From contig JAJEKV010000031.1 of the NCBI GenBank assembly GCA_021234155.1, positions 1,851,614-1,915,613 of the forward strand: a stretch of DNA of 64,000 nucleotides, given 5' to 3'. Position numbers and translations under genes: made by a program. The DNA is from Isoetes taiwanensis. Lineage: Eukaryota; Streptophyta; Lycopodiopsida; Isoetales; Isoetaceae. Shown here piece by piece: positions 47,261-58,089 of the stretch. Position 1 is the first letter of the stretch, and every line of letters begins with the position of its first letter. Below the pieces are notes generated by a model, which ran no database searches, was not told where the DNA came from, and was given only the letters and a program-made list of their open reading frames with translations.

Positions 47261-47890
47261 TAACTTTAATATTTATTTTCTCGCTCTTTTCTTGCGACTC
47301 ACGGAATCCAAAGGGAATCTAAAAAAGCATCTTCCCTCTCTTGATTATCCATGTCTGAATTGATAAGCCTATGAAAGGGGTAATTGAGTGCTCCAACCAA
47401 TATATCACACATGGCAAAGGAAAATAATAAACTACCATTTAACAATAATAATCATTCATAAATTATAGAAAAGCATGAATTAATCAAAGTGGGTACTTTA
47501 TTGGGAATTGAGTCTTACAAACTAGATAATAGAGATATTAAAGTCCATCCATGTAAATATCTTAAACCACCTTTAAATCATAATAAATCCACAAAGTCCA
47601 CAAAAATGCGGTGTATTTATTTATTTTTGATGTGGCCTTAACATGACAAAGACCCGTATATACCATGAATATCTTCGTGGTTTAAACATGGTTGTGTCTA
47701 ATATTTACGGTGCACGAATTAAAGTAACCCCACCTGACGGTTTCACAAACTTCCACGTAGATAAAGAGATTCATTGCAAGTCCAATCTCAGAATGTATGG
47801 ATTAAACATCCACTCCCTTTGCATTCGTTTCATGACCTTTAGTGATGAGGAGGATATAGATGAGGAGGGTGAACATGGGAAGGAGGCGAT
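47261..47890. other. 3' flank of the extensin gene
   Basis: AT-rich. A plus-strand 86-codon frame overlaps the 3' end of the extensin gene and has no support. Nothing else was recognised. Confidence 0.35.
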
Positions 47891-48632
47891 TTATATTTTA
47901 TGAATTGGAGGAGGAGATTTATAGTGGTAAGGAGGAGATTTGTACTTATAAACTAAAGGTGGGGGTGATTCATATTTTTATGTTGTAGAAGAAGTTAAAT
48001 TCAAAGGTGGAGGAGGAGGAGGAGACGGAAATGTCGGAGGTGGAGGTGAAGGAGATGGAGGTGGAGGCTAAGGAGGAGGAGGAGGAGGAGGAGAAAATGT
48101 TTGAGGTGGGAGGTGAAGGAGATGGAGGTGGAGGCTCGCGAGGAGGAGGATGGAGATGGAGGGGAGGTGATTGGAGGAGATGGAGGGGGGAGGTGGCCGA
48201 AGGAGATGGAGGCAAGAGGGAGGATTTGTACTTATAAACTGGAGGAGGCGGAGGCGGTGACTTATAGTGGTATGGAGGGGGAGGAGGGGATTTGTATTTA
48301 TATACACGAGGAGGTGGAGGATGAGATTCATAGTGGTAGGGTGGGGGTGGAGGGGATTTATAGTGGTAAGCATGATTAGGGGGAGGAGGCGATTTGTATA
48401 TGTAAACTGGTGGAGGTGGAGATTTGTAGTGATATTGATGATGGGGTGGTGGTGGAGGGGATTTATAGTGATAAGCATGATGAGGGGGAGGCGGCGATTT
48501 GGGGTGATAAGGGTGATGGTGTGGTAGAGGATGGTTATGATAATGAGCATCGCCTTGTGGCATAAGAGAAAAGCAGAAAAGAGCCATAGTCAAGGGTATG
48601 ACTGCAAAATCTACAAGCCCTTTCATTGCCAT
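47891..48632 (-). CDS. extensin-like hydroxyproline-rich glycoprotein, frame broken
   Basis: Extensins are secreted cell-wall glycoproteins whose Ser-Hyp runs are glycosylated and whose Tyr-x-Tyr motifs cross-link them into the wall. The minus-strand frame starts at 48,632 with MAMKGLVDFAVIPLTMALFC, a clear signal peptide with likely cleavage near QGDA-HY, then a His/Pro stretch. About seven KSPPPP or ESHPPPP blocks follow, alternating with YHY, YIY and YKY cross-link motifs, up to about residue 130. From about 48,240 down to 48,000 the Pro-rich character moves between frames, and near 47,978 a YESPPPLVYKYKSPP block continues in a different frame to a stop at 47,891-47,893. So at least two frameshifts separate the two ends; the nominal frame ends at 47,970. 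The breaks lie in GAG/GGA-rich runs where sequencing or replication slippage is likely. TATATATA at about 48,677-48,686, some 45 bases upstream, is a plausible TATA box. It appears intronless. Confidence 0.8.
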
Positions 48633-48676
48633 AGCCGAAACTCCAATAGTACTCCATACATGGTTGATAAGAAGGC

Positions 48677-48686
48677 ATATATATAC
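48677..48686 (-). promoter_or_regulatory. probable TATA box of the extensin gene
   Basis: GCATATATATACTC on the plus strand reads as GAGTATATATATGC on the gene's strand. It lies about 45-55 bases upstream of the start codon, which would place the transcript start about 20 bases before ATG. Confidence 0.45.
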
Positions 48687-48689
48687 TCA

Positions 48690-50070
48690 TGGACCATAAA
48701 AAATGTCGTGCAATCATGATACATGTTTGTGCCACATTGTGGTCCCGCCAAAATGTCAATAGACGTGCCACGCAATTGACTATGCAAATGGTTTTGACAA
48801 AACGTGGGTACTCTTTTTTCTTAGGTAGTTAAAGTATTATCATGTATGCAAGCAAGTAGTAGAAATAACATGGGATGTGTTTTTAATCATGAAAACGGTG
48901 TTATTTCTATAACACTCCATCATGGCTATAACATCACAACGTACCTAACGAACATATTGTGGCTATAACTGACCTCCTATATATACATGCTCATATTTCT
49001 TGAAATTGTGCTAGTACATTCTTCTAAAAAGTATGACTATTCTTCTCCTCCTCATCCTCTTAGTTTGTTAATGTGCATCGATGTTGCTCGGCTATTCTTT
49101 TCCTTTTTTTTGTTTTACCATACCCTGTCTTCTCCTCTCCCCTTCCCCCTTTTTTGCAATGTAGAATGGCCCATATTATTGTGTCACATCCATGTCCACC
49201 AATCGAAATGAGCAAGAAATCACCATAAATAATTTAGTGCATGGGATCCTAAACATTATATTTCACCTACTAGAACTATTACTCCAAATTGCCAACTAAT
49301 ATGTAGCACAACAATAGGGGGTTCCAAGGGGATTTGATATGGATGCATAAATCACTATCCTTGAGACTATAGACCATACCCCCAAAACAATTGAATAGGT
49401 TATTATTAAAAAGAAAGAAAAAAACATGGATTCAATACATAAACTGAACACATTAATTTGCTAGTTGCATTGATTAAAGCATTCTTATTAAGACTAGTTA
49501 TGGTGCCCAGCGTTGTCGGGCTTTAGTAACAATTTCAAGCGAGGGTTGTTTTGGCTGGAGTAAACAATGTGGTTTGGAGGGAACGGGTCAATGGTTAGGC
49601 ATTGGTAGGCCCAGCAATATGTGGGAATTTGCATTGCAATGTGAAGGCAACAATAGTTATAGTTGAAATTGTGTATTTCAATTCTAAGTATTGTTTGCTT
49701 AGAAGTTGTAGATGTAGTTATGTTGAGTTGCCCTAGCATGGCAATTAATTGTGTTGTTTTTTAATTTATGCATTTGTAGATGGCACAAATCTATTTATGT
49801 GAGGAATGGTTGGAGAACATAAGTTAATGGGGTTGAGAGGGAAGAGCATCAATCACATTATATGTTTGATTAGGCCACGAAAGCATAAATTTTGTGAATG
49901 CATCCCTCATTCCCAAGAAGACTGAAACGCAAACTTTACTTAGCCACACATATTTGATTGATTAAATTAAATAGTACTTGGTAATATGGTCTTATCAAAT
50001 GTGATCATGTATGTCTTATACATGAGAGGTAGTGGAGTTCAGTATGAGAGAGCTTACACATTTTCTATTT
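48690..50070. other. 5' flank of the extensin gene and intergenic DNA
   Basis: No coding motif. The part just beyond the TATA box (to about 49,000) is the likely extensin promoter. A second TATATATA-like element lies near 48,980 on the plus strand with no gene downstream that I recognise. Confidence 0.4.
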
Positions 50071-50308
50071 GATGCATATTCACACGGGGGTGACTCTGGG
50101 CATCGAGAGCTGTCAGATGGGCATATTTACTCAATATTTCTTGATCTAGACCGTAGATAGCAATCCTCGTTTGTGGGGTATTCTTGTACAAATTTTGATA
50201 TACTGTATAACGAGGTTTGCGAAATACTATAAGGTTTGAGGCAATGTACTAAGTGGTATTGAATAGGGGCTCTCGCTGCCCTACGTCAACCCTGTGTGAA
50301 TATGCACC
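50071..50308. mobile_element. MITE, 238 bp, with roughly 40 bp terminal inverted repeats
   Basis: The left end begins GATGCATATTCACACGGGGG and the right end, reverse-complemented, begins GGTGCATATTCACACAGGGT. Similarity continues inward for about 40 bases to CGAGAGC, with a few mismatches. The interior is non-coding. No clear target-site duplication was seen, so the family (Mutator-like or foldback) is open. Confidence 0.75.
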
Positions 50309-50421
50309 CAAATTAAAGGGGGTTTCAGGAGGAATTTAATTTTAAAGTGTTGGATGTAATAGTTTATATTAATTCAATAAAAAATTGACTCCTTCAGAGC
50401 CTAGGAAAAGGTGGTGTACAA

Positions 50422-50425
<4 letters not shown>

Positions 50426-50454
<29 letters not shown>

Positions 50455-50463
50455 AGATAAGAT
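50426..50463. repeat. (GATAA)n microsatellite
   Basis: Seven full GATAA units followed by GAT. Confidence 0.97.
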
Positions 50464-50672
50464 GAATTTTTACGTCCTCGGGAACCCAACGGGTTATGGA
50501 ACGGCACATGCAAGGGCAACAACCCATCTAAAACCTGGGGAGTAGGCCCCATCACCAAACACAATAACCAAATATTTAAAGCCTACCAAGAAGGAGATAA
50601 TGCTAATGCTAGTGGTAACTTTGTGCTTCAAAAATTATCTAGACATAGCTAGTTCAAGGATTGGAAGGCCAT

Positions 50673-51013
50673 TTATCTAGAATAATTGCTGCGCCTCCCT
50701 TGTACACTGCCCATTTCTTTTTTACAGGCGCCCCCTCCTGCAGAGCTCCTCCTTACGGTTACACAATTGAAGAGGGGAGAGGTTTTCCTGTACTGAGGAA
50801 CTAGTCCCTCTGAGATGGTTTCCATGCTGAAGAACATGTAAGCGGCGAAGAGTGTCTTGAAACTGAACCAAAAGATGGCAAAGACGATCAGGTCTTGCTG
50901 TAGGAAGGAATTGATGATAGGCGTCCCCATCCAAGGAATGTCAATTCTATCGCAATAGAACCATGGCAAACTTTCCAGCAAATATATAGGTATATTATAC
51001 ACTGCCATAGCAT
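50673..51013 (-). CDS. candidate exon, product unknown
   Basis: The minus strand has a pyrimidine-poor but usable acceptor TATATGCAG|ATGCTATGG at 51,015/51,013, followed by an open frame of about 110 codons reading DAMAVYNIPIYLLESLPWFY, then PWMGTPIINSFLQQDL and a hydrophobic IVFAIFWFSFKTLFAAYMFF segment, ending Arg/Ser-rich. The first part has the look of a real protein, possibly membrane-associated; the last 30 residues (RRSSAGGG...) may be intron read-through. I do not recognise the family. Confidence 0.3.
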
Positions 51014-51437
51014 CTGCATATACCGAGTTTGGCAATAATTAGAGGTATAAAAGCGTAAAAAAGCATATAAAATTACAAAAATAACCCCCTGTTATTATGC
51101 GAGATATTGAAGAAATGTTGCTTCAAGGCGTAGCACATGTAGCAGTTTAGCTAGTTTGTCAATTGGCAAGCTTGTCCATGTGTTATTTCAGCCAAATATT
51201 ATTTGATGGTGTTGTAAGCATTTTGGATGTAGGATTGGCTATCTTTGACAGTGGGCTGATCACTTGAGGTAGAATTTCTAGTCACTATGCCACTCGAACC
51301 AAGTTTACTGCTATGGGTCACAATAGTTGCTACTTATACAATCTTTGGAGACAAGAAACATAGGATACTAATTATTATAATTCCATATCATGGTACTCAT
51401 GTTACTATTTGATTTGAATATTACACATTCTGCTACT

Positions 51438-51500
51438 GCTTCTTCTTTTCTTTTTCTTTTTCTTTTTCTTTTTCTTTTTCTTTTTCTTTTTCTTTTTTTT
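51438..51500. repeat. (CTTTTT)n microsatellite grown from a LINE tail
   Basis: About nine CTTTTT units followed by a T run. On the minus strand this is poly(A) followed by GAAAAA repeats directly after the LINE tail sequence TTCATCCTTC, so the microsatellite is the expanded tail of the LINE insertion. Confidence 0.85.
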
Positions 51501-52760
51501 TTTGAAGGATGAATGTCAAAAAGTTTATTAATCAGATAAAAAGTACAAAATTTACATGTCTTATCTAACTGCGTAAGCATAAAAAGATGCCACAGGAGCA
51601 CGAGCCTGGAGCACAATGTACTTACTCCAGAATAGGACACTAACGATAAGAATTAATTCGAAGGTCCTGAACCCAGATGCATTCCATCATTTCTGATTCA
51701 AGGGAGGAACACTCATAGGCTGTCAATATCTTTTTCAGGGCTACCATAATAACACCGCGTGCAGATAAATAAATGCCCTGAAAGATGTGGTATTTGCGTC
51801 ACTCCCATATCGACCGTAGGAGCCAACCGGAACCAAGATGGAATGCCCTTTGTTTAGCCGGAGGCCATGCATTGGGATAGGACGCCAAGAGGATGCATCG
51901 GCAGTACAATGTATTGTTAAACAAATCTTGTAGCCAGGACCACGTTGGTTGAACCTCTGGACAATCAAAGGGACAGTGCTCAAGAGTCTCAATGTTTGAA
52001 AGGTAGAGCGGGCATACTGCAGATATGCGAGGATCATAGCGATGTCGGAAGGCGTTAACATGCAGGCACCTGTGGATAACCTGCCACCATAGTACAGAGA
52101 TTTTAGGGTGGAGCAACCTATCCCAAAACCATCGCCATGTATGACATAAAGTGGGCTATGGAACCTGTAGGTGCCACTCATCTGGCAACTGGAGGGGCTG
52201 TGGTGCTAAAAGAAGGCGATATATTGATCTGACAAAGTGCTTGCCTTTGTGAATATTTTCATGACAGTCCCCATGGCACCCTTTCAGCAACACCAACTTG
52301 CACTATAAGAGGCAAATTTTCTGCGACCTTTTTCCATAGAGACACATCCCAACAAGAGAGTAGGAACTTTGCCTGAAATTTAGGCCAAGACAGTAGGCGA
52401 CCTGCTTCATACCATGCTTGAATAGAGACAACACCTGCAAGAACCCATCGTCTCTGTGTAAGAGGATGAACTAATGCTGCCAATGGAGGTGTTGAGGGGT
52501 CTGGAGGCAGTGGTGCCCACCACCATGGAGTCTCTAAGAGGGTGTGGATAGAGGGGCATGGCCAGAAAAGATGTTTGACTGCCTCCTATACTGTCAACAA
52601 GCCATGCAAAAATGGAGAAGCACTTGGAAAAGGCTGCAGAATCTGAAATAATGCCCAAGGTAGGACTGGTTTGACAGCCTTCTTGCCTAGAGGGATACAG
52701 TGACCAGGAGCTTGTGTAAGAAGGTGTAAACCAGGAGAGTTATCTTCACCATTAAGGAGT
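51500..52760 (-). pseudogene. LINE ORF2 C-terminal remnant with 3' tail, minus strand
   Basis: From the tail inward the minus strand reads a 3' UTR ending AATAAACTTTTTGACATTC, and before it a frame HPKISVLWWQVIHRCLHVNA...AVCPLY...ETLEHCPFDCPEVQPTW (about 52,110-51,930). This is the zf-RVT block that closes plant L1-type ORF2 (here CPLY where the usual form is CPxC, so one metal ligand is lost). Weaker, unrecognised frames at 52,259-52,658 may be the preceding part. Stops break the region; it is a 5'-truncated, dead insertion. Confidence 0.75.
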
Positions 52761-53061
52761 CTGATGGCTTATGAGTGTTCCTCCCTTGAGTCATAATAGC
52801 AGAACGTATTTGGATTCGGTATCTTCAAATTGATTCTTATCGTTAGTCTCCTATTCTGGAGCAGCGTCGGGGTCAGGAAATTGCTTATGGTTATTTTGAC
52901 CAATCAGATATCTTATATTTAGAGCCGAAAATTTATGTTGTCTTATTAGAAAACCTTAAGAAAACTTGCCGAAAAAAATTCCTACAATACACTAACTGAA
53001 CCGAAAAATTTGCAATTTCAACCGATTGGTTTATAGTGTTTCCTGGCCTTTGCCCAACACT

Positions 53062-53200
53062 GTTCTGGAGTAAGTACATTGTGCTCCAGGGTCATGCTCC
53101 TGTGGCATCTTTTTGTGCTTACATAGTTAGATGAGATATATAAATTTTGTACTTTTTATATCTGATTAATAAACTTTTTAGTTTTCATCCTTCAAAAACA
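53062..53200 (+). mobile_element. LINE 3' tail, plus strand, same family as 51.5 kb
   Basis: TCTGGAGTAAGTACATTGTGC...CTCCTGTGGCATCTTTTTGTGCTTAC...GTACTTTTTATATCTGATTAATAAAC...CATCCTTCAAAAACAAA matches the reverse complement of 51,500-51,640 with few differences. It is a second insertion of the same LINE family in the opposite direction, leaving two tails about 1.4 kb apart as an inverted repeat. Confidence 0.85.
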
Positions 53201-54649
53201 AATAGTAAATTAATTTCATGTAGACGTAAGTATATTTTAGGTATATACTTCTAAAGCTAATGCAGGACCCAAAGAGGAGAATAAGAAGCACATGTCTATT
53301 TTTTAGGTATGATAATAAAAACCTAATTGCACTAAGACGTATGTAAATGTTATTAAAGAGTAAATCTAATTTTACTATCGGAACTAATCGCCTTAAATCT
53401 TGTACAAAATATATAAATAAATATATTGTAAAGTTAATGCTAGATTTCAAGGTGGGGAGATGCGTGCAGCGTGATACTGAGGACAGCATCAATTCAAGGT
53501 AGGAAGAATGACGTTCCAGCATAATATACATTATGAATACGTATATTATACTGCCACCTCACAGTACATGTCACCAAGATGACATGTACAAAGGTAGGAC
53601 TCGCTAACTCAACATGCATGCCACATAAGTAGTCTGCATGTCGAGCCAAAGAGTGGTGGCCGCATGACAATAGCATAGGCATGATGGTGCATGGCAACAT
53701 GAGGGAAGTTGGTCACATAATATATCTCGGGGCAAAGACTTCAACATGTTATTCTAACATGTTAAGTGTGAGCCATTAAAGCCCACATGTGTGGCACATG
53801 CCTAATTGCAAGGGGAGCACCCCTTTCCAATACCTATTAATAGGTATTTTCCACAGAGATGCTATTTGGCCCTCGCTTGCCATGTGGCAGGGTGCCATTA
53901 TGCCAAATGGCCCAATTGCAGGGCAAGGCCCATTTTCGAGGCCTATATACGGGTGAGAGCATAAACCCTAAAACCTTTTAGATTTATGGGCTAGTAGCGG
54001 GTTGGAGACCTTCCAGAGATCATTTCGAGCTTTGAAGGGCAAAAATCAGTCTGAGAGCTCGAATGGAGCTTGTATATATATGGCGCTGCCAGTGCCTTCG
54101 TATTTGCAGAAGATCGCCATGCCCGGCAATCCCAGTGGCAATTTGGGCGATGTATCAGTTTGGTCATAGTTATCTTCTCAATCCTAGCTTACCAGTAGGA
54201 TTTAAGCTAGGAAGCATCTCTATTTTAGTGTTAGATGATCATAGACCTTAGATGATCATAGATCACCAACCCTAAATCCCGACTGACTAAGCAGAACACT
54301 AATCTTTGTACTGCTTAGGATTAAAGATGATGTATTAGGACTGTTGTTCTATTAAGATGTTAGATGATTATGGTATGCTAGTCTGTTTTACACCTCATAT
54401 TTATGGGGGTAAAGGGTGTAGAGACTTAGGAGCCATGTGTAATATGATCCTAACAGTTAGACCTCTGTAATTCCCATTACAATGTGGCATGTGCATAGAG
54501 AGCCCACCTGATCGCGGGCCTAGGGCTTTGACTGGCTTAGAATAGAGGATTTGTTTCGATTGTAGAAGGATCCAGGGTGTGCATTGTGTACCATGGATCT
54601 ATAGCAAGCTAGGCCTAATACTTTGCCACTGTGAAACGGCACTGTATGG
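53201..54649. other. intergenic DNA, possibly an LTR-like repeat
   Basis: No gene. CCTATATACGGG near 53,942 followed by AAACCCTAAAACC resembles the promoter and transcript start region of a plant LTR. Together with the partial repeat at 54.65-54.81 kb this could be part of an older LTR interrupted by the next element. Inference only. Confidence 0.35.
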
Positions 54650-54815
54650 GTTTAACCCCTCCTAGGTGATGCGTCACCTCAGTGGGGTTAGGTTGAGTCT
54701 GGGGACCTCATCTCTCTAGCTGCCTAGAGTGGCAAGATGCCTCTTGGAAGGAGCAACCTTTCTACCTCATCGGACCAGGGGAGATGCAACCCTAGAGTAG
54801 CCTTAGAGTTACGTC
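54650..54815. repeat. dispersed repeat, copy 2 (cut by the LTR element)
   Basis: Reverse complement of the 45.47-45.68 kb repeat: GGTTAGGTTGAGTC...CCTCATCGGACCAGG...CTAGAGTAGCC. It stops at 54,817 where the LTR retrotransposon begins, so the retrotransposon probably inserted into it. Confidence 0.6.
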
Positions 54816-54817
54816 TC

Positions 54818-55437
54818 TGTTGCCCTTGGCAACATTATTAGGATTTGCATGTAGTAATGATTAACAAAAAATTGCAGGAGATGTATACAAAACATGTTAT
54901 TCCAAACTATGAAGTTGCAGCCAGAGACTGAGATAATCATGTGTGGAGGAGTAAAGAAAAAAAGCTACATTACGTAAGCGAGAGAACACGTAAGTGTGTT
55001 GAATTTCAATGATTTCTATTTCTCTTATTATATTGGGACCTGTGCCTAAGTTATCTATTCTCCATTTGCTCATTATTCACATTTTTATCCTCAACACACA
55101 TTCAGTCATCCAAAACATGCTATTTTCCTATGCTCTCATTATCTTTCCGTCAGCACCTGGTTAGCTGGCATCCTTCGATTTACCTTGTTTCCTTGTTCTA
55201 ATTTCCCTGGCTATGATGAACCCATTCCAGATTTATTGCGCTCCATATGACAACGGCATACCCAATTGTTATCACTTGGAATATAGGCACACAAAGAAAA
55301 GGTTCTAATTTCCCTGATTACCACTGCCGAATCCATCCACATATGGCAATGGCATACCCAATTGTTCTTGATATTGTTCTATATGGCTATCATTCGAAAT
55401 ATGGGCACACAAGGAAAAGGATATAAATTTTATAGCC

Positions 55438-55475
<38 letters not shown>

Positions 55476-56583
55476 GAGAAATCCTTGACGTTTTTTTTCC
55501 GGTTCAAAGAACCCTAAACATTTTTGTCTCACCGCTTCCGGATCTGCATTCCCTTGAATCATGCCTTGCCGATCTCCCCAGATGCACATCTGTATCATCC
55601 ATTCATCGCTTGCCTCACCGCTTCCCATAATCTATCCCCGTGGCAAAGATCCCAGTCTAATAGGAGAAATAGAAGGAAGGGAGGAATTACAAAAAGGGGG
55701 CAGAAGAAGAAAAACAGGTCGGCTTCTTCAAGGGCGGATCAATACAAGAATTCTTTCCTTCGATTTATCATCACAGGTTCTTATCAAATACTTAAAATTC
55801 AGTTTACAGCAGCATTAGATGGTTCATGACAGAGATGTATGCAAGGACAATGATTGAATCTTGATTAAAAGAAGAAATGACAGCTATGTATATGTCCGTA
55901 TATGTCTGAACTTGCTGATCAGAGCAGAGATTTAATGGCAGAAATGTATGCAGAAGGGCATCCTTGCACAGGTTAGCTGGTTGTTTTGATAAACTTGTAT
56001 TTTCAGTTCGTATAGAGCAGAGATTGGATAGCAAAGTGTTGCGGATGAAAGAAAAGAAAGAAAAAACAGAAGGCAGGTGATCATTAGTAGAAGAAATAAT
56101 CCAGAAATGGTATTATTCACTAAAGATTTTATGGGAAGGACTTCAATATTACCAGTTGGAACAGGGAAGTGCTGCAATATTACAATGCTAGATCAGTAGA
56201 GAATATTGTGGAAGGGTTGTACAGTTCTCTGAAAGATGATACTTATTAGTAATTGTGGTTGGGGATCTCAACTTGACGTCCAAAAGTTTTCCATGCAGAA
56301 TTTACAGTTATTAGTATTGGTATTGGATGGAGATCTCAATTTTGAATGTAAAAGTCTCCTTATCACATGATGTAACTGGCCTTGTTCTTGGAATATAAGA
56401 AAATCGATTGTGTATTCACCATTGTTGTACTTGTAAAACAAATTTCCATTTCAAAAGTACAAATTGTCTAGTTCTGATTGTCAAGAGCATAAGAAAAAAA
56501 TATATCAAAGGAGTAATTCCCCTTAAGGAATTTGGAGGTCCTTAGACTAACTCCTGTTGATCTCTGACCAGGAAAGGTCAACA
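54818..56583 (+). repeat. 5' LTR, 1,766 bp
   Basis: Starts TGTTGCCCTTGGCAACA and ends GGTCAACA, giving 5-base TGTTG/CAACA termini. The first 430 bases match the 3' LTR at 63,536 onward almost base for base. Inside is a 33-base poly(A) run (about 55,440-55,472) and, around 55,250-55,420, a partial duplication (CCCAATTGTT and CACACAAAGAAAAGG / CACACAAGGAAAAGG words repeated) that the 3' copy appears to lack. The last 30 bases contain an inverted TGTTGA...TCAACA pair. Confidence 0.85.
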
Positions 56584-56587
56584 GAAT

Positions 56588-56605
56588 TGGAGGTCCTACC
56601 GGGAT
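56588..56605 (+). other. primer-binding site, tRNA-Gln-like
   Basis: TGGAGGTCCTACCGGGAT begins four bases after the LTR end. It matches, with a few differences, the complement of the 3' end of eukaryotic tRNA-Gln (…ACCTCCA), as I recall that tRNA. A similar TGGAGGTCC also occurs within the LTR at 56,533. The exact tRNA should be confirmed. Confidence 0.55.
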
Positions 56606-56634
56606 CCTCTAAACTGCCTGGTGCATCTTAATCG

Positions 56635-57744
56635 GTGGAAAAGAAGAAGATAGTGATGCCTCCCAAAAAGTCTGGAGAACTGGGAGATCTGGCAACTCCG
56701 TCAACACCTATCCCAATGCCTGCTCCCACTATGACTCAGATGGCAGCTGCCAGTACCTTATTGGGAGTATCGCCTCCTCCTAATAGTCCATATCAGATAG
56801 AGGTTGTACTGCCAGTAACTCCACCATACTTTGATGGCACTTCCAATCCTTTGGAATACTTGCAGCAATTTGAGGAATATTACGTAGACTATGGACGGAA
56901 GAAAGGCGATAAAGTGACGGTCTTTGGAGCATGCATGAGAGGAGAAGCTAGAACTTGGTTTCAATATCAGGCCAGTTGTACACCACATCTATGGGATATA
57001 TGGAGTCAGAACTTTGTAGAGCGATTTGGAGTGGAGAGTACACAGGGTGGATTGGCACAAGAATTGAGAACCTTCTGTTTAAAAAAAGGGGAGAGTGTTC
57101 CCGCCTATGTCGAGAGATTTCATGCATACATATTGAGATGTCAAAAAAAAGGTGTTGAGACTCCTACCACCAACATTGTAGAATTCTTTGTACTGGGTCT
57201 TAAGCCATTATTCAAAATATATAGGAAGATGTGCAAATTGCAAAATACTGGGGTTTTGGATTCCATACAGAAGGCATTCTCCAAAGCAATAGAAATTTCT
57301 AAGCTTCAACAATCTCTACCAGAAGAGGAGCATGGGACTGCAGGACACTTCTATCCAGATTGGGAGCAGGAGCAACCTTGTTACTCAATACAAAAGGAAA
57401 AGAAGGTTAGGTTTGAAGACGAAATACGAATTGAAGTATCAAAAGCCACGGATAGGCTGGAATCTGGTATGCAGACCTTATTGGAAGTATCCAAACAGCT
57501 AGCTGAAGTTATGAAGATTCAACAGCAGGCTACACAAGTAAGTGTATGTAATTTTTGCAAAAAATATGGTCATAGCGAAGACAACTGTTATGGTAGGCCA
57601 TGTCCAAGGTGTATGAAGAGGGGACATTTTGGAAAGGAGTGTCCCATATGCCTTTTTGCAAGGAGGTTGGCCACACACAGAGCTTCGATGCAAAGTGTGA
57701 AGGAATACATGATGAAGCAAAGAAGAAGCATCAAGGGCAAGTAA
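56635..57744 (+). CDS. gag: gag polyprotein of the LTR retrotransposon
   Basis: Gag forms the virus-like particle that packages element RNA. The 369-residue frame is intact. Residues about 65-210 carry the retrotransposon gag/capsid fold, recognisable by PYFDGTSNPLEYLQQFEEYY, the GEARTWFQY block and the ELRTFCLKKGESVPAYVERF block. A coiled, charged stretch follows. Near residues 304-335 there are two adjacent zinc knuckles of form C-x2-C-x4-H-x4-C: CNFCKKYGHSEDNC and CPRCMKRGHFGKEC, both with all ligands. The start Met at 56,635 lies 47 bases after the primer site; a second Met (MPPKKSGE) follows eight codons later and is equally possible. The frame ends in a Lys-rich tail; pol follows in other frames. 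Confidence 0.9.
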   Translation: MEKKKIVMPPKKSGELGDLATPSTPIPMPAPTMTQMAAASTLLGVSPPPNSPYQIEVVLPVTPPYFDGTSNPLEYLQQFEEYYVDYGRKKGDKVTVFGACMRGEARTWFQYQASCTPHLWDIWSQNFVERFGVESTQGGLAQELRTFCLKKGESVPAYVERFHAYILRCQKKGVETPTTNIVEFFVLGLKPLFKIYRKMCKLQNTGVLDSIQKAFSKAIEISKLQQSLPEEEHGTAGHFYPDWEQEQPCYSIQKEKKVRFEDEIRIEVSKATDRLESGMQTLLEVSKQLAEVMKIQQQATQVSVCNFCKKYGHSEDNCYGRPCPRCMKRGHFGKECPICLFARRLATHRASMQSVKEYMMKQRRSIKGK

Positions 57745-58089
57745 GAAACCGACTCACCAGAGGTAATACTTCAATGTGCTATCTAGAATTGCAAGAGGGA
57801 GAGGAAGCAGGATTTTAGCTTGTTCAAACTCGCTCTCAAGAACATGGTTCACATATTAGCCCAAATAGAAGCGACATGATGCAGCTATGGCAACAACGAG
57901 TTCTAAAGGGATGGGCAGTAGCTCAAATGAATTGCAAGCTTTGCTTAAATCTTCAAGGCTGAGTCTGGATATTTATACCTTGCTAAAAATCGCCCCTACC
58001 TATAGGGAGCAATTACTTAAGATGTTTGATTCAAGAGGATAAGTGTCAAGATACCTCTAGCAATCTAATAATTCCACAAGTAAATGCAG

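Noticed and set aside
48007-48379. Glu/Gly-rich plus-strand open frames over the extensin gene
   Set aside because: They are the reverse complement of the proline codon runs of the minus-strand extensin.
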